This document shows positions 54,294 through 61,954 of a stretch of 64,000 nt of DNA, piece after piece (the stretch's first letter is position 1; every line of letters starts with the position of its first letter). This stretch comes from JBAZGG01 sp041653015 (GTDB lineage Bacteria; Bacillota_I; Bacilli_A; RFN20; CAG-826). The notes beneath the pieces are model-generated. The model made no database searches. It was not told the origin of the DNA and saw only the letters and a list, made by a program, of their open reading frames with translations. The translations under genes and the position numbers were made by a program. The stretch lies in the NCBI GenBank assembly GCA_041653015.1, contig JBAZGG010000001.1, positions 1 to 64,000 on the forward strand, read 5' to 3'.

Positions 54294-56333
54294 ATGAAAG
54301 ATAACACACAACCAAAACGCAATATATTCCTCTCCATTTTGCCATATATTCTTTTGCTCCTTGCAATAGGGGGATTTGCTACACTCATTATTTTAAATAA
54401 TAGTTCTAATGTTGATCATTGGACTGCCGATACTCTTGATCAGCAGCTTTCGACCTATGAAGTCAAAACTGCCTATACGAATACAAATTACGAGACGACT
54501 TTAATTGAAGGGCAATACCGAAGAGGCGATGGAGTCCTTTTTGCTTATTCTGTGCGCGTTGATAACAATGAGTACAACGATTCATTCTCAGTTGTTGATT
54601 TGGAAAACCCAGAGACGACAAAAACCCATCAAAGCTGGCAATCTTTATTCCGCTATGAAATAGATGCATATAAAGTTGCGCATCCTGAAGAGGCGACTGG
54701 TGCGAAATTCCAAGTCGGCAACGCTTTCGAAGTATCGTGGTGGGATTCATGGGGACCAACAATCATTCTTCTCGCCGGAACAATCATCGTCGCCATATTC
54801 TTGTTTTCAAGGCTCAGTTCGTCGGTTAATAGCACAAATAATAAAGCGCTAGAATTCAATAAGTCGCGCGCTAGAAGAGAAGATGCTTCAAAAATTCGCT
54901 TCACCGATGTGGCTGGATGCGATGAAGAAAAAGCTGAAATGGTGGAGATTGTATCATATCTTAAGGAGCCAAAAAAGTTTTCGAAATTTGGTGCGAAATT
55001 GCCAAAAGGAATTCTTCTTGTCGGGCCACCTGGAACGGGAAAAACGCTTCTTGCAAAAGCTGTTGCTGGTGAAGCTGGTGTTCCATTCTATTCAATTTCA
55101 GGTTCTGATTTCGTCGAGATGTTTGTCGGTGTTGGTGCTGGGCGAGTTCGCGACATGTTTAAACGTGCAAAGCAAACGGCTCCATGCTTAATTTTTATCG
55201 ATGAAATCGATGCTGTCGGTCGCCAGCGTGGTGCTGGTTTAGGTGGCGGCAACGATGAACGCGAGCAGACTCTAAACCAATTGCTTGTTGAAATGGATGG
55301 TTTCTCTGATAATTCAGGAATTATAGTCATCGCCGCGACGAATAGAGAAGACGTTTTAGATCCAGCGCTATTAAGAGCCGGACGTTTCGACCGTCAAATT
55401 ACTGTTTCATTGCCTGATAGACGTGGGCGTGCTGCTATTTTTCGTGTTCATGCGAGAAATAAAACAATTGATCCATTGGTGGATTTTGATGCACTAGCCA
55501 AACGAACAGTCGGATTCTCTGGAGCCGATATTGAAAATATTTTGAACGAAGCAGCAATTTTGGCTGTTCGCGGGAACAAAAACTCGGTCACGATCAAGGA
55601 GATTGACGAAGCTATTGACCGACGAATTGCAGGACCTGCAAAATCTTCGCGTGCTCTCAATACGACTGAGCGAAAATCAATCGCATATCATGAGGCGGGT
55701 CATGCCATCATCGGTTTGTCTTTGCCACATTCTGATAGAGTTCAAAAAATCACTATTATTCCTCGAGGAAACACAGGCGGTCATGTTCTTATGACTCCTG
55801 ATGAAGATCGTTTCCTTCTCACCAAAAAGGAACTCGAAGCGAGAATCGTTGGGTATCTTGGTGGAAGATCATCAGAAGAAGTTTTCTTCAATGATGTTTC
55901 AACTGGTGCGCACAATGATATTGAGATGGCGACACATATCGCTCGTTTGATGGTCACTGAGTATGGAATGTCTTCGCTGGGTCCTATTCAATATGAAAAA
56001 GACTCTAGTTCGGTCTTCTTAGGTCGTGATTACACATCTACACAAAAGAACTTTTCAACTCAAGTCGCTTATGAGATTGATAGCGAAGTGCGAAAGATTA
56101 TCGATGATGCACACAAGCAAGCGCTAAAGATAATTAAAGATCATCGCGACCAAGTTGTGTTAATCGCGGAAACGCTTCTTGAGAAAGAAACGATTACAGC
56201 AGAAGAAATTGAATCTGTTCTCGCCGGTGTGAATGTTTCAAAACAAGAGAAAACTGACAAAGAAACGAAACCTATTGAAGAACCTCCTGCGGTGAAAAAA
56301 GATAAAAAAGATATTAAGAAAGATGGTGAGTAG
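54294..56333 (+). CDS. ftsH: ATP-dependent zinc metalloprotease FtsH
   Basis: Membrane-anchored AAA protease for quality control. Two membrane helices (around residues 11-30 and 150-172) flank an external domain of about 120 residues. AAA: Walker A GPPGTGKTLLAKAVAGEAG, then DEIDAVGRQRG and the second region of homology. The zinc motif is HEAGH in AYHEAGHAIIGL. The C-terminus is a Lys/Asp-rich tail. 679 residues, start with GGAGG. The stop TAG lies inside a terminator stem. Confidence 0.98.
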   Translation: MKDNTQPKRNIFLSILPYILLLLAIGGFATLIILNNSSNVDHWTADTLDQQLSTYEVKTAYTNTNYETTLIEGQYRRGDGVLFAYSVRVDNNEYNDSFSVVDLENPETTKTHQSWQSLFRYEIDAYKVAHPEEATGAKFQVGNAFEVSWWDSWGPTIILLAGTIIVAIFLFSRLSSSVNSTNNKALEFNKSRARREDASKIRFTDVAGCDEEKAEMVEIVSYLKEPKKFSKFGAKLPKGILLVGPPGTGKTLLAKAVAGEAGVPFYSISGSDFVEMFVGVGAGRVRDMFKRAKQTAPCLIFIDEIDAVGRQRGAGLGGGNDEREQTLNQLLVEMDGFSDNSGIIVIAATNREDVLDPALLRAGRFDRQITVSLPDRRGRAAIFRVHARNKTIDPLVDFDALAKRTVGFSGADIENILNEAAILAVRGNKNSVTIKEIDEAIDRRIAGPAKSSRALNTTERKSIAYHEAGHAIIGLSLPHSDRVQKITIIPRGNTGGHVLMTPDEDRFLLTKKELEARIVGYLGGRSSEEVFFNDVSTGAHNDIEMATHIARLMVTEYGMSSLGPIQYEKDSSSVFLGRDYTSTQKNFSTQVAYEIDSEVRKIIDDAHKQALKIIKDHRDQVVLIAETLLEKETITAEEIESVLAGVNVSKQEKTDKETKPIEEPPAVKKDKKDIKKDGE

Positions 56334-56358
56334 GGAGAAAAATTCTCCCTATTTTCTT
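56331..56358 (+). terminator. Terminator after ftsH
   Basis: TAGGGAGAA-AAA-TTCTCCCTA followed by TTTTCTT. It includes the ftsH stop codon and ends directly at the ATG of dus. Confidence 0.8.
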
Positions 56359-57333
56359 ATGTGGAAAATTGGTGACATCAGAGTCGTCAGCAAAGTTGTT
56401 CTTGCACCGATGGCAGGAATTACATCTTTAGCGTATCGAGAATTCATGAAACCATTTGGCGTCGGCCTTTCATATACCGAAATGATAAGTGACTGCGGCC
56501 TCTCATATAACAATTCTAAAACATATGAATACCTAACCTTTTCAGGTATTGACCATCCAGTAGGTCTACAGTTGTTTGGCAGCAAAATAGATAAAACTCT
56601 AAAGGCGATTAAAATTTTACAAGATAATAAGATTCCATACGATGTTCTAGATATCAATTTGGGATGCCCCGTATTTAAGGTTGTCAAAACGGGAGCTGGT
56701 TCCGCATGGCTCAAAGATCCACAAGGACTTTTCTCATACATGAAAGCGATATGCGAAACTAGCACAAAACCTGTAACTGCAAAGATACGATTAGGATGGG
56801 ATGAGAAATCGATCAATGTTTTTGAAATTGTCTCGTTGCTCGAAAAAGCCGGTGTCAAAGCTATTTCAATACATGCTCGAACGACCAAGCAATTATATTC
56901 TGGAATACCAAATTATGAATCGATAAGAGATATGAGAAAACACATGTCTGTTCCATTGATTGTCAGCGGTGATATCTACTCTTTAGAAGATGCGATTAAT
57001 GCCATCAAAATCACGGGAGCCGACGCTGTTATGATCGCTCGAGGCGGTATTGGAAATCCAATGTTAATACGACAGATAAATGAGTATTTTGATAACGGAA
57101 TTATTCTGCCTAATCCATCATTAGATGAGAACCTTAGGTATTTAGAAAACTATGCTGAAATGCTAGTCAAAGAAAAAGGCGAGCGGACAGCGATGATGAT
57201 TTTGCGGGGGATAGCACCCAAGTTTTTGAATCATTATTCTGGATTAAAACAATTCAAAACAAAAATGAGCACTGATTTGAAAACTCTCGACGATTTAAAA
57301 GCCATCGACAAAGAAATTCTCAGCAAAGTGTAA
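56359..57333 (+). CDS. dus: tRNA-dihydrouridine synthase
   Basis: Reduces uridine to dihydrouridine in tRNA with FMN. 324 residues: MWKIGDIRVVSKVVLAPMAGIT, INLGCPVFKVVKTGAGSAWL (catalytic Cys in GCP) and VMIARGGIGNP. DusB-type. The start at 56359 aligns with B. subtilis MFKIGDI; an earlier ATG at 56323 would code through the terminator hairpin. No ribosome binding site. Dus followed by lysS is the B. subtilis order. Confidence 0.93.
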   Translation: MWKIGDIRVVSKVVLAPMAGITSLAYREFMKPFGVGLSYTEMISDCGLSYNNSKTYEYLTFSGIDHPVGLQLFGSKIDKTLKAIKILQDNKIPYDVLDINLGCPVFKVVKTGAGSAWLKDPQGLFSYMKAICETSTKPVTAKIRLGWDEKSINVFEIVSLLEKAGVKAISIHARTTKQLYSGIPNYESIRDMRKHMSVPLIVSGDIYSLEDAINAIKITGADAVMIARGGIGNPMLIRQINEYFDNGIILPNPSLDENLRYLENYAEMLVKEKGERTAMMILRGIAPKFLNHYSGLKQFKTKMSTDLKTLDDLKAIDKEILSKV

Positions 57334-57381
57334 GTTTACTTACTTCATTTTTGCTCGTAATATATTAAAGAGGTCAAAGCA

Positions 57382-58869
57382 ATGGAAAAAGAACAACAAT
57401 TTACCGATCAAGAGCAAGCCAGAAGAGACAAACTTGCAAAATATAAGGCTCTCGGTGTGGATCCGTATGGTGGAAAATACGAGAGAACAGATGATTCTTT
57501 CAGCATTCATAATAAAACCGATGCTTTGAGCAACGAAGAACTCGAAGCAAAACAAATTTATGTTTCGGTCGCTGGGAGAATTATGGCAATAAGGCGCATG
57601 GGGAAAGCCTCTTTCATCAACATCAAGGATAAAAATGGAGATATTCAAGGTTACATCGGAATAGATGTTGTCGGAGAGCATTCATATGATGTTTTTAAAC
57701 TCGCGGATATCGGCGATATCGTTGGCCTTTATGGAAGATTGATGCGCACTCGAACGGGCGAATTGACCATCCGCGTGGAGAAATACACCCATTTGACTAA
57801 AGCTTTGCGCCCTTTACCTGAAAAATTTCATGGATTAACCGATGTTGAAGAAAGATACCGCAGAAGATATCTCGATTTGATAGTCAATGATGAATCGCGC
57901 CGAATCGCTTTGCTTAGACCGCAGATCATCAGAGCTATGCAACGCTATTTTGATGAGCAAGGTTTTGTCGAAGTTGAAACGAGCGTGCTATCACCAATTC
58001 TTGGCGGTGCCAATGCTAAACCATTTGTTACCCATCACAACTCGCTCGACAGAGATTTTTATTTGAGAATTGCGACCGAATTACCACTAAAGCGACTTTT
58101 GGTCGGCGGATTAGAGAGGGTGTATGAATTTGGTCGTCTATTTAGAAATGAAGGGATGGATACGAGACATAATCCTGAATTTACCACAGTTGAACTCTAT
58201 CAAGCCTATGGCGATTTGCAAGACATGAGGCACATCGCAGAGAATGTTTTCAGAAGTACTGCTCAATCTGTGCTCGGGACAACAACGATTCCCTGGGGAG
58301 ATAAAACGATTGATTTAGGGAAACCTTTTAGATGGGTTTCAATGTCTGAATTAGTCAAAGAAAAAACCGGTATTGATTTTACGAAAAAAATCTCATACGA
58401 AGAAGCTTGTGGTTATGCCAAACAGAATAAGATCAAAGTGGAGAAACACATGACGGGAGTAGGGCACATTTTAAACGCATTCTTCGAAACTTTTTGTGAA
58501 GGAGAACTCGTTCAGCCAACTTTTGTTCATACCTATCCAATCGAGGTTTCGCCTCTGACTAAAAAGTGCGAAGACTCAAGATTCACTGAACGCTTCGAAA
58601 TATTTATCAATGGTCTTGAATTTGGCAATGCCTATACTGAATTGAATGACCCGATGGACCAAAAGGAAAGATTTGAAGATCAACTTAAAGCAAAAGCGTT
58701 GGGGGATGATGAAGCCAACGAGATGGACACTGATTTTGTTGAAGCTCTTGAATACGGAATGCCTCCTGCTGGTGGTATTGGCATCGGCATTGATCGCTTT
58801 GTGATGCTGTTAGCTAATCAAACATCGATAAGAGAAGTAATTCTTTTTCCATGCATGCGCGATAAATAA
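57382..58869 (+). CDS. lysS: Lysyl-tRNA synthetase (class II)
   Basis: Charges tRNA-Lys. OB-fold N-terminal domain (about 60-160) then the class II core: motif 2 FRNEGMDTRHNPEFTTVE, motif 3 GGIGIGIDRFVMLLA. 495 residues. Ribosome binding site AAGAGGT. Terminator at 58895. Confidence 0.98.
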   Translation: MEKEQQFTDQEQARRDKLAKYKALGVDPYGGKYERTDDSFSIHNKTDALSNEELEAKQIYVSVAGRIMAIRRMGKASFINIKDKNGDIQGYIGIDVVGEHSYDVFKLADIGDIVGLYGRLMRTRTGELTIRVEKYTHLTKALRPLPEKFHGLTDVEERYRRRYLDLIVNDESRRIALLRPQIIRAMQRYFDEQGFVEVETSVLSPILGGANAKPFVTHHNSLDRDFYLRIATELPLKRLLVGGLERVYEFGRLFRNEGMDTRHNPEFTTVELYQAYGDLQDMRHIAENVFRSTAQSVLGTTTIPWGDKTIDLGKPFRWVSMSELVKEKTGIDFTKKISYEEACGYAKQNKIKVEKHMTGVGHILNAFFETFCEGELVQPTFVHTYPIEVSPLTKKCEDSRFTERFEIFINGLEFGNAYTELNDPMDQKERFEDQLKAKALGDDEANEMDTDFVEALEYGMPPAGGIGIGIDRFVMLLANQTSIREVILFPCMRDK

Positions 58870-58894
58870 ATTTCTCAAAAAGCGTTGGTAATTT

Positions 58895-58921
58895 AAATAA
58901 CAGGGCGCGACCCTGTTATTT
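58895..58921 (+). terminator. Terminator after lysS
   Basis: AAATAACAGGG-CGCGA-CCCTGTTATTT, an 11-bp stem 26 bases after the lysS stop. Confidence 0.8.
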
Positions 58922-59062
58922 AATACTACTTATTGTTGGAGGGACATCACGAGCGGTTAAGTCTTTACGCTCACGAGCGCGCAAAAAAACTTTACTATAC
59001 TTGACTTATAATATATTATTAAAAAGCGATTTGAAGGACTATAGATAATCGCGTTTCTCTCT

Positions 59063-59084
59063 GCCAACACATATCGATGTTGGC
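59063..59084 (+). promoter_or_regulatory. Hairpin in the rpsF leader
   Basis: GCCAACA...TGTTGGC sits about 27 bases upstream of rpsF, shortly before GGGAGG. S6:S18 leaders that autoregulate rpsF operons are known in bacteria; this hairpin is a candidate but I could not match the conserved CCG bulge. The gap also holds CACGAGCG twice (58947-58978) and a TATAAT near 59008. Confidence 0.4.
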
Positions 59085-59110
59085 CAGATGACCAAATGGG
59101 AGGTGTATTA

Positions 59111-59398
59111 ATGAAAAAGTATGAGATAATGTATATTCTCAAAGCCAACCTTAATGATGAAGCTCGCGCAGCAGCAATTGAAAAAATTCACGCGTCTCTT
59201 CTATCAAAAGGTGCAAAAATTGCAAAAGTTAATCAGATTGGACTTCGCGATTTTGCTTATCCTATCAAGGATGAATTGAAAGGCTTCTATGTTGTTATTA
59301 AAGTAGCAGCAGAAGAAGCGGCTTTGAAAGAATTTGAACGCTTAGCAAAAATCAACCCTGATATGCTAAGAAATCTTATCACCGTTGATAAAGACTGA
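59111..59398 (+). CDS. rpsF: 30S ribosomal protein S6
   Basis: A 95-residue ribosomal protein that pairs with S18. It reads MKKYEIMYILKANL, with IGLRDFAYPIKDELKGFYVV, the S6 core. The start is supported by GGGAGG; an upstream ATG at 59096 overlaps it. First gene of rpsF-ssb-rpsR. Ends with TGA. Confidence 0.97.
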   Translation: MKKYEIMYILKANLNDEARAAAIEKIHASLLSKGAKIAKVNQIGLRDFAYPIKDELKGFYVVIKVAAEEAALKEFERLAKINPDMLRNLITVDKD

Positions 59399-59415
59399 TA
59401 TTAGGAGGATTAATT

Positions 59416-59859
59416 ATGATTAATCGTGTAGTATTAGTAGGACGTTTAACACGTGATCCAGAGCTTAGAAAAACCGCAACCGACACATCAGTCGCTTCCT
59501 TCACGCTCGCTGTCGATAATCGCGGTAAAGGTGCTGATGGTCAGAAGACCGCCAGTTTCATTCCTTGCCAAGTTTGGAATGCTCAAGCCGATAACGTAGT
59601 TAAATTTACAAGAAAAGGTTCTTTGGTTGGAGTTGAGGGCCGTTTGAATCAACGCAGCTACGATCGAAAAGATGGCACAAAAGCCAACGTTTTAGAAGTT
59701 ATTTGCGATTCAGTTCAATTTCTCGAGCCAAAAAGCGAAGGAAAAGAAGTCGCTGCTAATCTAGAAGCGGCAGCTGGTTTTGAACCTGATGAACCCGCAA
59801 AAGAAGATAGTAAAAACCTCAAGTCTATCGATATTGTCGATGATGACTTGCCGTTTTAG
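59416..59859 (+). CDS. ssb: Single-stranded DNA-binding protein
   Basis: Coats single-stranded DNA and recruits partners. OB-fold residues about 1-105 (MINRVVLVGRLTRDPELR, GRLNQRSYDRKDG), an acidic linker, and the C-terminal tip DDDLPF that binds partner proteins. 147 residues. Lies between rpsF and rpsR as in B. subtilis. Confidence 0.97.
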   Translation: MINRVVLVGRLTRDPELRKTATDTSVASFTLAVDNRGKGADGQKTASFIPCQVWNAQADNVVKFTRKGSLVGVEGRLNQRSYDRKDGTKANVLEVICDSVQFLEPKSEGKEVAANLEAAAGFEPDEPAKEDSKNLKSIDIVDDDLPF

Positions 59860-59873
59860 AAAGGTTAATAAAA

Positions 59874-60101
59874 ATGGGCTTTAAAAAAATTAGACCACGC
59901 AAAAAAGTGTGCGCATTCTGTAAAGAAAAAACTGTTTATATCGATTACAAAAATGTCGAGCTATTAGCGAGATACATTTCTCCAAATGGAAAAATTCTTC
60001 CTCGTCGTGTGACAGGCGCATGTGCTGGTCACCAAAGAGAGCTTGCTGTTGCAATCAAAAAAGCACGCTTTATGGGACTTATTCCATACGTTTCTGAATA
60101 A
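59874..60101 (+). CDS. rpsR: 30S ribosomal protein S18
   Basis: A 75-residue ribosomal protein with VCAFCKEKTVYIDYKNVELL and ILPRRVTGACAGHQRELAVAIKKARFMGLIPY, the standard S18 sequence. It keeps CxxC and a third Cys, so it is the zinc-capable form. Confidence 0.97.
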   Translation: MGFKKIRPRKKVCAFCKEKTVYIDYKNVELLARYISPNGKILPRRVTGACAGHQRELAVAIKKARFMGLIPYVSE

Positions 60102-60171
60102 GCAAAATCTGTGGAGGAACAAAGGTCGTTTCCCTGAAAAGAACAATCTTCACTTTCCTCACAAACTAATT

Positions 60172-60199
60172 AAGATCACTCTAACCAGTGGTCTTTTTT
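60172..60199 (+). terminator. Terminator of the rpsF operon
   Basis: AAGATCACT-CTAACC... pairs with AGTGGTCTT and is followed by a T-run. It closes the ribosomal operon and begins the accessory region. Confidence 0.75.
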
Positions 60200-60263
60200 G
60201 TTCTTAGACAAAATCAAACTGTGTACCTAAAAAACGTTTAACATGGTACTAGAGTAGAATACA

Positions 60264-60292
60264 TTGACAAATATAAGTACACAAATTAATAT
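60264..60292 (+). promoter_or_regulatory. Promoter of the DUF3990 module
   Basis: A perfect TTGACA, a 17-base spacer and TAATAT. The -10 box ends eight bases before the ATG, so initiation would fall at or within a base or two of the start codon. Confidence 0.7.
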
Positions 60293-60300
60293 ATAAATGT

Positions 60301-60963
60301 ATGAATAGAAAGTTATATCATGGAAGTGATAGAATTGTTGAAAAACCAATGTCTAATGTTGGCAATATTCATAATGATTATGGGCTGGGTTTTTATTGCA
60401 CTACGATTGAACGTCTGGCAAAAGAATGGGGATCAAGGAAGAATGGTGTCGGTTATGTAAATCGATATGTTCTCCGTGACGATCGATTTAAGATTTTGGA
60501 CTTGACTAAGCCACCATTTGGTAGTGTTCTTTATTGGGTTGCTCTTTTGATGCATAACCGCGAACTTTCTAATGAGACAAGAACAAAATATCTTCGTGAA
60601 CTTGGATATTTAGAAAAACAATATCTAATAGATGTGAAAGAATACGATGTGGTGATTGGTTATCGTGCTGATGATAGTTATTTTCAATTTCCAGAAGCAT
60701 TTGTAAGAAGTGAAATCACTTTTGATTCTCTACAAAAGATTTTCGCTGCTGGTGATTTAGGCAAACAATATGTTCTGATTTCTCAAAGGGCGTTTAACAA
60801 CATTCATTTCAAAGGCTATTTCGCTGTAGATGAAGAATCGAGAAAAGACTATTATTCCCGTAAAAATAGTGCTGATAAGATTTTCACTGATTTATTAGAA
60901 CAAGACCGTTATAGCAAAGGCAAAAGACTTCGTGACTTGGTGATGAATGATGAAGATAAATAA
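60301..60963 (+). CDS. DUF3990 ADP-ribosyltransferase-like protein, putative toxin
   Basis: A 220-residue soluble protein that matches the DUF3990 pattern: RKLYHGSDRIVEKP (His7), NDYGLGFYCTT (Tyr27, Tyr32), then EYDVVIGYRADD and a PEAFVRSEITF segment (Glu132, Glu138). LYHGS...GxGFYxTT recalls the H-Y-E layout of PARP-like ADP-ribosyltransferases, and I recall the family being grouped with that fold. No signal peptide. It overlaps the next gene by 14 bases and is preceded by a consensus promoter but no ribosome binding site. A toxin or effector role is inferred from family, size and two-gene organisation. Confidence 0.75.
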   Translation: MNRKLYHGSDRIVEKPMSNVGNIHNDYGLGFYCTTIERLAKEWGSRKNGVGYVNRYVLRDDRFKILDLTKPPFGSVLYWVALLMHNRELSNETRTKYLRELGYLEKQYLIDVKEYDVVIGYRADDSYFQFPEAFVRSEITFDSLQKIFAAGDLGKQYVLISQRAFNNIHFKGYFAVDEESRKDYYSRKNSADKIFTDLLEQDRYSKGKRLRDLVMNDEDK

Positions 60964-61528
60964 AGAATATTTCTCCCGTCTTTTTGTTTTGTGTAAACTT
61001 CAAAAAGTTAATCTGAGATCTTTTTCAATTATGCTTATGAACTTCGATGATCTAGTTATTGGAACTGACAACGAGATTGTTTCTCTTATAGATTTGTTCA
61101 ATAAGATAACAGGTCTATATGTTACAAATGATAGTAGTTTTGGTATATATGATGATTCCTACTGGTGTGGGACAGCATATTATTATCTACTTGAGAGAAC
61201 CCATAAATCATTATCATATTTGCTTTTGAAATTACCATTAGATAGATTGATTGGCATGTATGGGACTTATCATGAAATGGATTATTCTTCTCTTTTTATA
61301 AGATTTAATGAGATTGAGATGGAAAAAACGATACTTCGTCTTTTATGTGATTCAAAGAGAGTAAGCATTCCATACTTGAGCAAAGAAATTTCTATTAATG
61401 TCTCTACATTGAACAAATATAGTAAGAACGATGAATTTTTGTATGCAGCATCATTTCAGAATGTTAATCTCATTCAAAAATATTTTGCAGTACCATTTTC
61501 TTTATTTGAAAAGCAATTATCTTCATAA
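60950..61528 (+). CDS. HTH-containing partner protein, putative antitoxin
   Basis: A 192-residue soluble protein of no family I can name. The C-terminal third (about residues 137-183) reads VSIPYLSKEISINVSTLNKYSK and then FLYAASFQNVNLIQKYFAV, closely resembling Xre-type helix-turn-helix antitoxins, where such motifs end in S-x2-N-hydrophobic-x2-L-A. The N-terminal two thirds are Tyr- and Leu-rich and may bind the neighbour. The start (60950 or the ATG three bases before) overlaps the DUF3990 stop, so translation is coupled. The order toxin-then-antitoxin is the less common arrangement. An autoregulating antitoxin is inference. Confidence 0.6.
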   Translation: MKINKEYFSRLFVLCKLQKVNLRSFSIMLMNFDDLVIGTDNEIVSLIDLFNKITGLYVTNDSSFGIYDDSYWCGTAYYYLLERTHKSLSYLLLKLPLDRLIGMYGTYHEMDYSSLFIRFNEIEMEKTILRLLCDSKRVSIPYLSKEISINVSTLNKYSKNDEFLYAASFQNVNLIQKYFAVPFSLFEKQLSS

Positions 61529-61579
61529 AAATATGTTCTTGTGCGAGCCCTTTCTTATCATTAGCAGTACTTCGGTAGT

Positions 61580-61617
61580 GGTGCGTTCGGTCGGTGTCAG
61601 TTATCGGTGCGTTCGGT
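61580..61617 (+). repeat. 12-base direct repeat, two copies
   Basis: GGTGCGTTCGGT at 61580-61591 and 61606-61617, starts 26 bases apart, with a partial third TTCGGTAG just before. Confidence 0.7.
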
Positions 61618-61676
61618 GGGAGCGTCCAGGGAAATTCAGTTTGTTCCTTTGAGGGAAAAGGGGATTGTTCTCCCAC
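61616..61676 (+). ncRNA. Candidate structured RNA element
   Basis: GTGGGAG (61616-61622) pairs with CTCCCAC (61670-61676); nested AGGGAA (61628-61633) pairs with TTCCTT (61644-61649). The stems enclose each other and an asymmetric internal segment of about 20 bases. The strand and any transcript are unproven. Confidence 0.35.
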
Positions 61677-61761
61677 AAAATCTTTGTGACAAGACAACCC
61701 CATTTATCACGAATGAGGCAATAATTCTGTCAATCAATAACGCACAGAAAATACATAGAAG

Positions 61762-61793
61762 CACCTTGCAATTAACGCGGGGTGTTTTTATTT
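61762..61793 (+). terminator. Terminator before the helicase gene
   Basis: CACCTTGC, a seven-base loop and GCGGGGTG (two G-T pairs) followed by TTTTTATTT. It would end transcripts of the DUF3990 module or of an RNA in this gap. Confidence 0.7.
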
Positions 61794-61940
61794 AATATAC
61801 AAAGTATGGCACATCCGTGTGCTTTTCTTTTTATCCATTTGCAAAAATCTGTAAAAGAATATTTGAGATTCACGTCAATTTTTTTCGCATAAGCGATAGT
61901 TTATTTATTAAATAATAGTTGTTTTGTTTATTTTTCATGG

Positions 61941-61946
61941 TATAGT
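61941..61946 (+). promoter_or_regulatory. Extended -10 promoter of the helicase gene
   Basis: TGGTATAGT carries an extended -10 (TGnTATAGT), with TTGTTT 16 bases upstream. The box ends eight bases before the ATG and there is no ribosome binding site. Confidence 0.6.
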
Positions 61947-61954
61947 TAGTCGCT

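Larger units (their letters stand above)
61529..61954 (+). other. 426-base non-coding region with repeats and hairpins
   Basis: No convincing gene. It is locally GC-richer than its surroundings. It holds a direct repeat of 12 bases (61580 and 61606), a compound stem at 61616-61676, a terminator at 61762-61793 and the helicase promoter at about 61920-61946. Short ORFs on both strands here lack ribosome binding sites. It may encode a small structured RNA or be the remains of a mobile element. Confidence 0.6.

Noticed and set aside
56349..56888. 179-residue open frame antisense to dus
   Set aside because: Mirror frame of a well-conserved gene; no start signal, and its codons follow from dus.
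61470..61795. Short ORFs on both strands (77 residues minus, 62 residues plus) after the DUF3990 module
   Set aside because: No ribosome binding site, Pro/Ser-rich or patternless translation, overlap with hairpins, and no resemblance to known proteins.
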